From positions 186,001 through 250,000 of the forward strand of contig NZ_PJMU01000001.1 in NCBI RefSeq assembly GCF_002846395.1: DNA of 64,000 nucleotides, given 5' to 3'. Under the pieces are notes generated by a model that saw nothing but the letters and a program-made list of their open reading frames with translations, had not been told where the DNA came from and ran no database searches. The position numbers and the translations under genes were made by a program. Source of the DNA: Pontibacter ramchanderi (GTDB lineage: Bacteria; Bacteroidota; Bacteroidia; Cytophagales; Hymenobacteraceae). Within the stretch, counting starts at the first letter, position 1. Every line of letters begins with the position of its first letter. This document shows positions 56,089 through 63,346 of this stretch, piece after piece.

Positions 56089-57038
56089 GCTATACGCCGC
56101 TGATCCAGCACCTGCAGGAAAACGGAACGCTTTACAACCAACTGTACCGCGAAAGCGAGCTGAAGTACGGCTCAGTTGACAGAGCTGTGCTGAGCAGGTG
56201 GATGGTGCAGACGGTGGAGCCTATTGTACGTGCGGTAGATGCGCTATACCCCGATCATTTGCCTCAGACGTTCAGAACCTGCTATACCTATACCCTGGAG
56301 CTGCTCGGCAACAAGTCAGGCATTGTGCATGAAGAAGAATACCAGGCAGCCTGGCGCCTGTGCGAAAAAGTGCCGTCGCTTGCCGGACTATACCCGGGCA
56401 GATTACTTTCGGCCATCAACGCAGCACTGGACTCCATCCGAGCGCACCAACCGGAGCGGGTGATGCAGTGGGTAGCAGGTATGGAAGTCACCCTCCGGTA
56501 TGTACCCTCGCTGGAAGAGTTTCTGGCTTTGGGGAGAATCCATGCCTGGCTCGTAGGTATGGCGCACCTGCGGGAAAGGGCGCAGTTGGAGTTCGCGAAA
56601 CTGAGGGATGTGCTCAGGCAGGCGCTGCAAAGCAGCTATCCCCACCTGTTAGTAGACAATGCCTTTGAGCAGGAATGGCTCGATCTGCCTGTACCAAAAT
56701 TTATCTACTCACCTGGCGGCTATGTGGGCTACGGCGGAGCCTTTACGGCACCGCCTAAGGTGGCGCAACTTGGCAACCAACTACTGGCAACCGATGGCGA
56801 GCAGCCTTATGCTTTTTTTGCCGATGCCTTTGGCAGCGTGTTGCTACCGGAGGTGCCCGTGCAGCCTAAAGCGATCCTGAAGCGCTCGAACCTGCAGGGA
56901 CTGGAGGCATTTTTCGCTAAATTCGGTAAGCAGGCGATTCCATTTGATGACGTGATCTCGGCCGTGCTGCTTCCCACTACCTTGGTGCTCACCCGGGCGA
57001 GTTCTCACCATTTATTTGTGTACGGATGGACGCGTTAG
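56076..57038 (+). CDS. Unknown protein of the MoxR/VWA operon
   Basis: 320 residues from the ATG at 56076, overlapping the MoxR gene by 13 bases; the in-frame reading extends to 55977, deeper inside MoxR, which is less likely. No recognised domain, signal or membrane segment. Mostly helical in the first 200 residues (TPLIQHLQENGTLYNQLYRE, RTCYTYTLELLGNKSG), then a Gly/Pro-rich part (FIYSPGGYVGYGGAFTAPPK) and a beta-rich end. Its position between ATPase and VWA genes suggests a third component or substrate adaptor. Confidence 0.8.
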   Translation: MEKISYTPLIQHLQENGTLYNQLYRESELKYGSVDRAVLSRWMVQTVEPIVRAVDALYPDHLPQTFRTCYTYTLELLGNKSGIVHEEEYQAAWRLCEKVPSLAGLYPGRLLSAINAALDSIRAHQPERVMQWVAGMEVTLRYVPSLEEFLALGRIHAWLVGMAHLRERAQLEFAKLRDVLRQALQSSYPHLLVDNAFEQEWLDLPVPKFIYSPGGYVGYGGAFTAPPKVAQLGNQLLATDGEQPYAFFADAFGSVLLPEVPVQPKAILKRSNLQGLEAFFAKFGKQAIPFDDVISAVLLPTTLVLTRASSHHLFVYGWTR

Positions 57039-58798
57039 AGAAAAAGCAACACCTCAAGACCGTGCTGCAGCACTGGAAAGACAGCTGGCAGGAAGCCAAG
57101 CGGGTCTGGAGCCCCTTTGTAAAATTGCGGGAGCCGGTGTGGTGCGCCACTACCAGGACAGCCCATAGGGAGGGACTAACCGGAAGTTTTGCCATGATCA
57201 GGTTGAGCGACCACCGGATTGTGATCGATCTGGAGAAAGTGCTGGAGGAGGGTGTGGCCGATTACCCGGTGGAAATACTGGCGCACGAGATCGGCCACCA
57301 CATCTATACCCCAGCCAATCTACACGAAAATGCCGTTTTGCTTTCCCGCATCAGATGGTGCCTGGCCGACATCGAGGACCGGGCTCCTTTTGTGGCTAAT
57401 CTATATGCCGACCTGCTGATCAACGATACCCTGCAGCGCAAAAAAGGCTTGCAGATGGCAGCGGTCTACCAGCAGATCAATCAGCAAGGTGAGTCTAACT
57501 CCAAGGTATGGCAGTTTTACATGCGCACCTTTGAGTACCTCTGGAAGCTGGAGCGGGGCGCCCTGGGGGCAAAGCTGTCGAAGCAACATCCCATGATCGA
57601 TGCGGATGCCTCGCTGGCGGCCTCTTTGATCAGGAGCTATGCCAAAAACTGGCTGGAAGGTGCTGGCAGGTTTGCCGCGCTGCTCTACCCATACCTGATG
57701 GAAGACAAAGAATACGAGGAAGCCAGAAAAGTCTTTGTGCTATACCTGGATGCCGAGTACGCTGGTCTGGGAGGCGGGATGATCACCGGGCTGGTGGAAA
57801 TAGATGAGGAGGGTTTAGCCAGCATTATTGATCCGCGGGTAGAAGCAGCCAAGGGAAAGGAGGGGAGCGAAGCAGCTGGCGTTTTTGGCAAGGTTGAAGC
57901 TGGCGGGGAGGGACCGCGACAACGCTACCTGAACCCGGGCCGCTACATCGATCTGTTTAAGCAGATCAACCCAAATGCCAACGAACAGGAACTGATCAAT
58001 AACTACTACCGCGAGATCGCGCTGCCGCACCTGGTGTCTTTCCCACTGGAGACTGTTAACCCGGTGTCGCTTAGTTTGCCGGAGGGGACTGAGAGCTGGG
58101 ACATTAGTGATCCGATGGAAGAGATCGACTGGATCGAAACGGCTGTTCATTCCCCGCAAATATTCCCGGGCTATAATACCATGAAAAGAATTTATGGGTC
58201 AGACACAGACGACTCTGAAACGAAAAGGCCGCTGGATGTTTACATCGGCATCGACTGCTCGGGCTCGATGGGAAACCCCAGGCAACGCTTTTCCTGGCCT
58301 GTACTGGCCGCTACGGTTATTGGTTTGTCGGCACTCAGAGCAGGTGCAAAGGTGATGGGCTGTTTGTCGGGAGAACCGGGCAGTTTTATGGAAACGGATG
58401 GCTTCCGGGAATCTGATGTCGAAGTGCTTACGGTGCTGACCTCTTACCTGGGTACGGGCTATGCCTATGGAGTGCCCCGCCTTGAAACGCCTTTCGGACA
58501 GCCAGCCCAAAACAGATCGCATGTGGTGATCGTGACCGACGACGATATTTTCCGGATGCTGGGGGCCGTGAGCGAAACCACAGGTATCAGCAACTGGGTA
58601 ACCATGGAAAAGGCGCTCATGAATGCGGGTGGGGTTGGTACACTGGTGCTGCACTCAGCGCCGGAGTGGCATCGGGAAGAGGTGGTTCGCCTGCAAAAAA
58701 TGGGTTGGCATGTCTACTACGTCACCAACGAAGAGCAACTGCTTTCGTTTGCGGCAGAATTTTCTCAGAACCACTACAGCGTGAGGTCGCATGATTGA
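57026..58798 (+). CDS. Zincin-like and VWA domain protein (DUF2201-like)
   Basis: 590 residues. N-terminal half has a metallopeptidase-like motif, HEIGHH at 87-92 in EILAHEIGHHIYTP, followed by conserved acidic positions in RIRWCLADIEDRAPFVANLYADLLIND. C-terminal half (about 400-590) is a VWA domain with MIDAS residues Asp410, Ser412, Ser414 in IGIDCSGSMGNP and VIVTDDDIF further on. This order, a putative metallopeptidase region followed by VWA, resembles the DUF2201 proteins that pair with MoxR ATPases. Overlaps the previous gene by 13 bases and the next by 8. Confidence 0.85.
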   Translation: MDALEKKQHLKTVLQHWKDSWQEAKRVWSPFVKLREPVWCATTRTAHREGLTGSFAMIRLSDHRIVIDLEKVLEEGVADYPVEILAHEIGHHIYTPANLHENAVLLSRIRWCLADIEDRAPFVANLYADLLINDTLQRKKGLQMAAVYQQINQQGESNSKVWQFYMRTFEYLWKLERGALGAKLSKQHPMIDADASLAASLIRSYAKNWLEGAGRFAALLYPYLMEDKEYEEARKVFVLYLDAEYAGLGGGMITGLVEIDEEGLASIIDPRVEAAKGKEGSEAAGVFGKVEAGGEGPRQRYLNPGRYIDLFKQINPNANEQELINNYYREIALPHLVSFPLETVNPVSLSLPEGTESWDISDPMEEIDWIETAVHSPQIFPGYNTMKRIYGSDTDDSETKRPLDVYIGIDCSGSMGNPRQRFSWPVLAATVIGLSALRAGAKVMGCLSGEPGSFMETDGFRESDVEVLTVLTSYLGTGYAYGVPRLETPFGQPAQNRSHVVIVTDDDIFRMLGAVSETTGISNWVTMEKALMNAGGVGTLVLHSAPEWHREEVVRLQKMGWHVYYVTNEEQLLSFAAEFSQNHYSVRSHD

Positions 58799-59366
58799 TA
58801 TCTATACATTGTTTTCCCATTTGAAGAGCTGCCCCGAATACTTCTTTCAGTGTCCGCCGCTCAACCGTGGTCAGGTGTCGCATACCGAGGTGCTGCTGAT
58901 GGATATGTACAGGAAAGTGCACGGTGATTTTAGCGTAGCGGATGCAGCGCTTCCTACGCTTGTCAATCTCTGGCAGAACGGCGAAAATCAACTGGTTTCG
59001 ATGCAGGTGGGCTGCTGGCTTTTTCACCACCCTTTCTTTGCAGGAAAACCGGAGTGGATCATCCCGATCGATGACTTCCTGAATGATGACCTGGAAGCGC
59101 TGAGTGCTTATGTGCAGGCGCGGGAGTGGGTTGAAGACGAAGACCGGGCCGAGGAGTTCATCCGACTGGCCCTGAACAGGTGCGAGGTAACCCCAGCAGG
59201 AGAGACCGCACTGGAGGCGGCAGACAGGCTGGAGGCCTTGGACACACTGAAGCGCCAGGCGGTGCTGCGCGGTTCGCAGGCCTCCTATGACAGGATACGG
59301 GAGATCCGTCGCAAAATGGCGGAGCAAAAGGCACGTGAAGCAGCGAATGTGTATGGCAGAGAATAA
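58791..59366 (+). CDS. Unknown protein of the MoxR/VWA operon
   Basis: 191 residues, overlapping both neighbours (8 and 14 bases). No known domain. Acidic middle (IIPIDDFLNDDLEALSAYVQAREWVEDEDRAEEF) and a basic helical C-terminus (RIREIRRKMAEQKAREAANVYG) that could form a coiled coil. Cytoplasmic. Function unknown; linked to the operon by overlapping starts and stops. Confidence 0.8.
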   Translation: MIDIYTLFSHLKSCPEYFFQCPPLNRGQVSHTEVLLMDMYRKVHGDFSVADAALPTLVNLWQNGENQLVSMQVGCWLFHHPFFAGKPEWIIPIDDFLNDDLEALSAYVQAREWVEDEDRAEEFIRLALNRCEVTPAGETALEAADRLEALDTLKRQAVLRGSQASYDRIREIRRKMAEQKAREAANVYGRE

Positions 59367-60711
59367 GAAACCAGCGATCGGATTGAATGATGAAGAGCGC
59401 TTCCCGCTGCTCTCAGATCTGTCGTTTCTGCAACAACTGCGGCAGGATGCACATGCGCCTAGGTATAATTTCCGGAGTGGTGACCGGCTGGAATCTACTC
59501 ACCTGGAGAAAGTAAAACAATATGCCCATACCATCTCCCATGCGAACACATTTTGGGAGGCAGGGGAGCAACCAGCCTGGCTGGAGGAGTACATTAACTG
59601 GTGCATAGCCACTGTACCCTTTTACGAAAACAGGCCAGGTTCCTTTGCAGAGCAGCCCACCATCAGCAGGAGTGATCTGCGTGCCGCTCCCTGGGATTTT
59701 GTGTCACGTGATGCGGTGCTGGACGAGCTGCTCGTTTACCAGACCTCTGGCACCACCGGCCCGGCCATGGACGTGCTCTTCGACCCCGTGTCACAAGCCT
59801 GCTGGATTCCGCAACTTCAGTCTGTTTTGCAGCAGCACGGCATCTCGCTTGACGCAGCACCTGATAAGGTGGCCATAGCCCTGATCTGCTCCCAACCCGA
59901 GACATTGACTTATGCGTCACTCTCTACCTACCTGAACGGGGCGGGCGTACTGAAGATCAACCTGAACCCTGCCGACTGGAAGAGTCCGGAAGACCGCCTG
60001 CTATACCTGCAAAAGTATAACCCGCAGGTGCTCACTGGCGACCCCTTTGCCTTTCTGGATCTGCTCAAAATACAGCCCGCCATTTGTCCGAAAGTGCTGG
60101 TGTCTTCTGCCATGAAACTAACGGCTGGTGTTCGGCAAAAGCTGGAAGACTACTTCGCTTGCCCGGTGCTGGATATTTACTCCTTGACTGAGTGCCGGAT
60201 GGTTGCCTGTGCCGATGGGGATGGGGATAGGTATAAAGTGATTCGGCCGGAGCTTTACCTGGAGGTATTCCATAAAGACGAGGATATTCCGCTACCGTAC
60301 GGTGAAAGGGGGGAGTTGGTGATCACGGGCGGCAACAATCCCTTTCTGCCGCTAATCAGGTATAGGACGGGCGACTTTTGCAGCCTCGAAATGGAAAATG
60401 GTATACCCCACCTGGTGGGGTTGGAGGCGCGTCTGCCTGTGCCTTTTTATACCCTGGACGGTGAACAGGTCAAAAATATTGAGGTATCCCGCGCAATGAT
60501 GCAATTTCCCCTGGCAGGATTCAAACTGCATCAGGCAAACGACTACCGCCTTACGTTTACAGGCTGGAGCGACGAAGCCATCGCCCAAAAGGTGCAGGAA
60601 GAGCTGCTGCGTATTTTCAAATCAGGTATAGCGGTGGACATTGCGATACACCCTGTAACTGCCCTAAAAGAAACGAAAGTGGTGAACTACTCTAGCGCTT
60701 TTACCCTGTAA
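59353..60711 (+). CDS. Adenylate-forming enzyme (PaaK/CoF-synthetase-like AMP-binding protein)
   Basis: 452 residues from the ATG at 59353 (ATG at 59347 is equally possible; both overlap the preceding gene). Adenylation motifs: YQTSGTTGPAMDV (phosphate loop), DIYSLTECRM, and PLIRYRTGDFCSLE. The architecture is that of phenylacetate-CoA ligase-like enzymes, activating a carboxylate as acyl-AMP. Its presence as last gene of a MoxR/VWA operon is unusual. Its end overlaps the convergent NadR-like gene by 25 bases. The substrate is unknown. Confidence 0.88.
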   Translation: MAENKKPAIGLNDEERFPLLSDLSFLQQLRQDAHAPRYNFRSGDRLESTHLEKVKQYAHTISHANTFWEAGEQPAWLEEYINWCIATVPFYENRPGSFAEQPTISRSDLRAAPWDFVSRDAVLDELLVYQTSGTTGPAMDVLFDPVSQACWIPQLQSVLQQHGISLDAAPDKVAIALICSQPETLTYASLSTYLNGAGVLKINLNPADWKSPEDRLLYLQKYNPQVLTGDPFAFLDLLKIQPAICPKVLVSSAMKLTAGVRQKLEDYFACPVLDIYSLTECRMVACADGDGDRYKVIRPELYLEVFHKDEDIPLPYGERGELVITGGNNPFLPLIRYRTGDFCSLEMENGIPHLVGLEARLPVPFYTLDGEQVKNIEVSRAMMQFPLAGFKLHQANDYRLTFTGWSDEAIAQKVQEELLRIFKSGIAVDIAIHPVTALKETKVVNYSSAFTL

Positions 60712-61706
60712 GTTTTATCAGGACAAGCCGAAAAGAAAGTTTGATCGATCAGCGCCATAGCCTGCTCCATTCTTTGCTGCCAATTGCCGCTTATTTCATG
60801 ATAGTCTATACCGTGGCGCTGCAAGGTTGCCCGATGGGAGGCATCCAATGCGTTACGGTCTTCCTCGCTGAGCCGCGTACCGTCCTGCACATGCGGCACA
60901 TCGTTTTGCAGATAAAGGTAGAGCTGCCCCCGGTTGCAGGTATAGATAGCAGAAGGCAGGTCTAGTTGCTCACCAAACATAAAGCTGGCATACGACTGCG
61001 TGATATGCACGTCGGTATCGATGAACAGCAACGGAGAATTGGAAACGGGGACATTTACGATGCGGTGGGCATGTTCCCTAGCCACCGCATACAGGTCCTG
61101 TAACATAAATTCGTTGGAGTCTTCAATCAGGTCACGGCCAGCTTCCAGCACAAAGGCGGCTCCGAAGCGTTTTGCCAGTTGTTGCGTCAGGGTTGTCTTG
61201 CCAGTCGATTCGGTGCCGAGCAACACGACCTTCTGCAAGTAGTGTGGCTTCACCGCTTCGGGCAAATACTCCCAATGCGCCACCGGATTGTTTCGGATGG
61301 CAGTGGCGGAGATCGGTACATGATGGCGGCCTTCGTCAAGAGCGATATGCTGTATACCCATAAATTCAGCGACATATTCTCCGTAGGGCTCTGATGTGAC
61401 AAGCAGACTGCAGTCAGGTACCAGCTCTTTAAACTTTTTAGACCAGATGGCTGAGATCGCTCTGGAGGATTCCGATGAATTCGGGTACTCGCTTTCCAGG
61501 TAATTGAAGACGCGGACCTCCAGGCGTTGCTCGCCCTCAAAAGTATTCTCCAACCAACCTTGCCTGGTTTCCGGTGCGATCGTCTCCTGGTCACTGCAGC
61601 AAACCAACACAGTAAGGAAGTCACACTGCGATAAGGCAAATTCGATCATCGCCTGATGCCCTTTATGGAAGGGGAGGAACTTACCGAAAACAAAAGCTTT
61701 AACCAT
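60687..61706 (-). CDS. NadR-like bifunctional NMN adenylyltransferase/ribosylnicotinamide kinase
   Basis: 339 residues. Nucleotidyltransferase domain (about 1-165) with FGKFLPFHKGHQAMIE, the (H/T)xGH ATP motif, and EGRHHVPISATAIRNNP (the ISxTxxR-type motif). Kinase domain (about 172-330) with Walker A LLGTESTGKTTLTQQL. The helix-turn-helix of enterobacterial NadR is absent, as usual in Bacteroidota. NAD salvage. Divergent from the aromatic operon; the gene's 3' end overlaps the adenylating enzyme gene by 25 bases. Confidence 0.93.
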   Translation of the reverse strand: MVKAFVFGKFLPFHKGHQAMIEFALSQCDFLTVLVCCSDQETIAPETRQGWLENTFEGEQRLEVRVFNYLESEYPNSSESSRAISAIWSKKFKELVPDCSLLVTSEPYGEYVAEFMGIQHIALDEGRHHVPISATAIRNNPVAHWEYLPEAVKPHYLQKVVLLGTESTGKTTLTQQLAKRFGAAFVLEAGRDLIEDSNEFMLQDLYAVAREHAHRIVNVPVSNSPLLFIDTDVHITQSYASFMFGEQLDLPSAIYTCNRGQLYLYLQNDVPHVQDGTRLSEEDRNALDASHRATLQRHGIDYHEISGNWQQRMEQAMALIDQTFFSACPDKTYRVKALE

Positions 61707-61859
61707 GTGAGGAATTGAAAATAAACTTGGGAAGATACAAGCTTGCTGTTATAATTTAAAGCATTAAAAACAATATGAGCCAACCCAACTTAACCCTGAA
61801 AAAATATTCACCCATATTTTTTTGATTGTAAGGATTAAGTCAGATATTAGCCCGCAGAA

Positions 61860-61922
61860 ATGATCACAGCGCAAAACCATATCGCCTATTTTAGCTATTA
61901 TTATTTTACTTTATGTAAATAA
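61860..61922 (+). CDS. Leader peptide 1 (20 residues), aromatic attenuator
   Basis: MITAQNHIAYFSYYYFTLCK: Tyr10, Tyr13, Tyr14, Tyr15 and Phe11, Phe16 clustered in residues 10-16. The arm GGGTGGC lies immediately after the stop codon and can pair with the left arm of the first terminator. Too short for normal gene calling, but the composition, order and position match ribosome-mediated attenuation leaders. Confidence 0.75.
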   Translation: MITAQNHIAYFSYYYFTLCK

Positions 61923-61960
61923 GGGTGGCAATGCTATAGGTTGATAAAAAGCTATAAATC

Positions 61961-61990
61961 AGAGGCCTCCCGATCGGAGGCTTTTTTTAT
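61961..61990 (+). terminator. Attenuator terminator 1
   Basis: GCCTCC (61965-61970) pairs with GGAGGC (61976-61981), loop CGATC, extended by AGAG/TTTT, then seven T and ATTT. It follows leader peptide 1 and precedes leader peptide 2. Confidence 0.85.
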
Positions 61991-61998
61991 TTCGACAC

Positions 61999-62079
61999 AT
62001 GACAACGACACAGAACAGCTATTTTACTTTTTACTATTACTACTTCTATCGCTGGAAGCAGGCGGGATTTCTATGGTAA
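61999..62079 (+). CDS. Leader peptide 2 (26 residues), aromatic attenuator
   Basis: Residues 8-19 read YFTFYYYYFYRW; in all six Tyr, four Phe and two Trp in 26 residues. Starts MTTTQNS, like leader 1 (MITAQN), so both share M-x-T-x-Q-N then YF then YYYF. The last codons (GGA TTT CTA TGG) belong to the proposed antiterminator arm. Confidence 0.8.
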   Translation: MTTTQNSYFTFYYYYFYRWKQAGFLW

Positions 62080-62104
62080 AAAGCAAGATTTGTTTTGCAC
62101 TTAC

Positions 62105-62138
62105 AAAGAGTCCCCTTCCGGAGGACTCTTTTTTTATT
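62105..62138 (+). terminator. Attenuator terminator 2
   Basis: AAAGAGTCC (62105-62113) pairs with GGACTCTTT (62123-62131), continuing into a T-rich tail ending ATTT. It stands 33 bases before the ATG of the aminotransferase, where a terminator would only make sense as an attenuator. Confidence 0.88.
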
Positions 62139-62170
62139 TAAAGCATTTTAAAAGCACCTAAAAAAGTCAG

Positions 62171-63346
62171 ATGGTGAACATAGCGGACAGATACGGGGAT
62201 GTGCAGGAGTACTACTTCTCACAAAAGTTGCAGGAGGCTGCCAAGCTCAACGCAACCGGCAAAAGCATTATCAACCTGGGTATTGGCAGCCCCGATATGG
62301 CCCCGCCCCGGCAGGCAGTAGAAGCACTGTGTACGGCTGCGCAACATGCCAGTGCACATGGTTACCAGAGTTACAAAGGGACACCGGCGCTCCGGCAGGC
62401 CTTCAGCGACTGGTACGCTGCCTATTACGCTGTTTCGCTGGATCCGGAAACAGAAGTGCTGCCGCTGATGGGCTCGAAGGAGGGCATCACCTATATTTCC
62501 AATGCCTACCTGAATGCAGGGGATGAGGTGCTGGTGCCAAATCCGGGCTACCCGGCTTATGCCGCTGCTACCAAAGTGGCCGGTGGGGTGGTGCGGCACT
62601 ACGACCTGCGGGAAGAGACAGGCTGGCTGCCTGACCTGGAGGATCTGCAGCAACAGGACCTGAGCAAGGTAAAGCTGATGTGGGTGAACTACCCGCACAT
62701 GCCCACCGGAGCGAAGGCGACGAAAACAGCACTGGCTCTTCTCGTGGACTTCGCCGAGCGCCACGACATACTGCTCTGTCACGACAACCCCTACAGCTTT
62801 ATCCTGAACGATAAGCCTGAGAGCATCCTGTCAGTGAAGGGAGTGTCGGCGCATGTGCTGGAGCTGAACTCGCTGAGCAAATCGCACAACATGGCCGGTT
62901 GGCGGGTCGGTGTGCTGTTCGGGCATCCACAGCACATCTCCAATGTACTGGTCGCCAAAAGCAATGTCGATTCCGGTATGTTCTTAGGCATACAGCAGGC
63001 TGCTATCGAGGCGTTAAGACAACCGCAAGACTGGTTCGACGAGCTGAACGCTCGCTACGCGGAGCGGCGGGAGCTGGTCTGGCAGCTAATGGATATGCTG
63101 GGTTGCAGGTATAGCACAGCGCAGGCAGGCTTGTTTGTGTGGGGACGTGCGCCGGAGGGCGTAGAAGTGGGGCAACTGGTAGATCAGCTCCTTTACGAGG
63201 CCGGGATCTTTATCACGCCCGGTTTTATTTTCGGATCTAACGGGCAGCGCTACATCCGGGTATCGCTGTGCGCCAACACAACTCAACTGCAAACAGCCCT
63301 GGAAAGAATCAAAGCATTTAAAAATACTAAAATCAAAACAACATGA
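62171..63346 (+). CDS. Class I/II aminotransferase of the aromatic amino acid operon
   Basis: 391 residues, PLP fold-type I. NLGIGSPDMAPP at the start, GSKEGITYISNAYLNAGDEVLVPNPGYPAY in the substrate region, CHDNPYSFI with the Asp that binds the pyridine nitrogen, and Schiff-base Lys237 in LNSLSKSHNMAGWRVG; conserved Arg near the end in IRVSLCANT. Its stop overlaps the ATG of tyrA (ATGA), and it lies behind aromatic attenuators, so transamination of prephenate, phenylpyruvate or 4-hydroxyphenylpyruvate is likely. LL-diaminopimelate-type aminotransferase is less likely from context. Confidence 0.88.
   Translation: MVNIADRYGDVQEYYFSQKLQEAAKLNATGKSIINLGIGSPDMAPPRQAVEALCTAAQHASAHGYQSYKGTPALRQAFSDWYAAYYAVSLDPETEVLPLMGSKEGITYISNAYLNAGDEVLVPNPGYPAYAAATKVAGGVVRHYDLREETGWLPDLEDLQQQDLSKVKLMWVNYPHMPTGAKATKTALALLVDFAERHDILLCHDNPYSFILNDKPESILSVKGVSAHVLELNSLSKSHNMAGWRVGVLFGHPQHISNVLVAKSNVDSGMFLGIQQAAIEALRQPQDWFDELNARYAERRELVWQLMDMLGCRYSTAQAGLFVWGRAPEGVEVGQLVDQLLYEAGIFITPGFIFGSNGQRYIRVSLCANTTQLQTALERIKAFKNTKIKTT

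Larger units (their letters stand above)
61707..62170 (+). promoter_or_regulatory. Long leader region with two tandem attenuators, upstream of the aromatic operon
   Basis: 464 bases before the aminotransferase gene. Contains two short Tyr/Phe-rich leader ORFs (61860-61922 and 61999-62079), each followed by a terminator (61961-61990; 62105-62138). Candidate antiterminators: GGGTGGC (61923-61929) with GCCTCCC (61965-61971), six of seven pairs, and GGGATTTCT (62064-62072) with AGAGTCCC (62107-62114), one bulge. In both cases the antiterminator arm lies just beyond the aromatic codons, free when a ribosome stalls there and covered when it reaches the stop codon. The promoter is not identified. 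Confidence 0.8.

Noticed and set aside
61941..62141. Open reading frame of 66 codons in the aromatic leader
   Set aside because: It overlaps leader peptide 2 and both terminators in another frame, has no protein-like pattern, and includes terminator T runs read as Phe/Phe. The two short Tyr-rich ORFs explain the region better.
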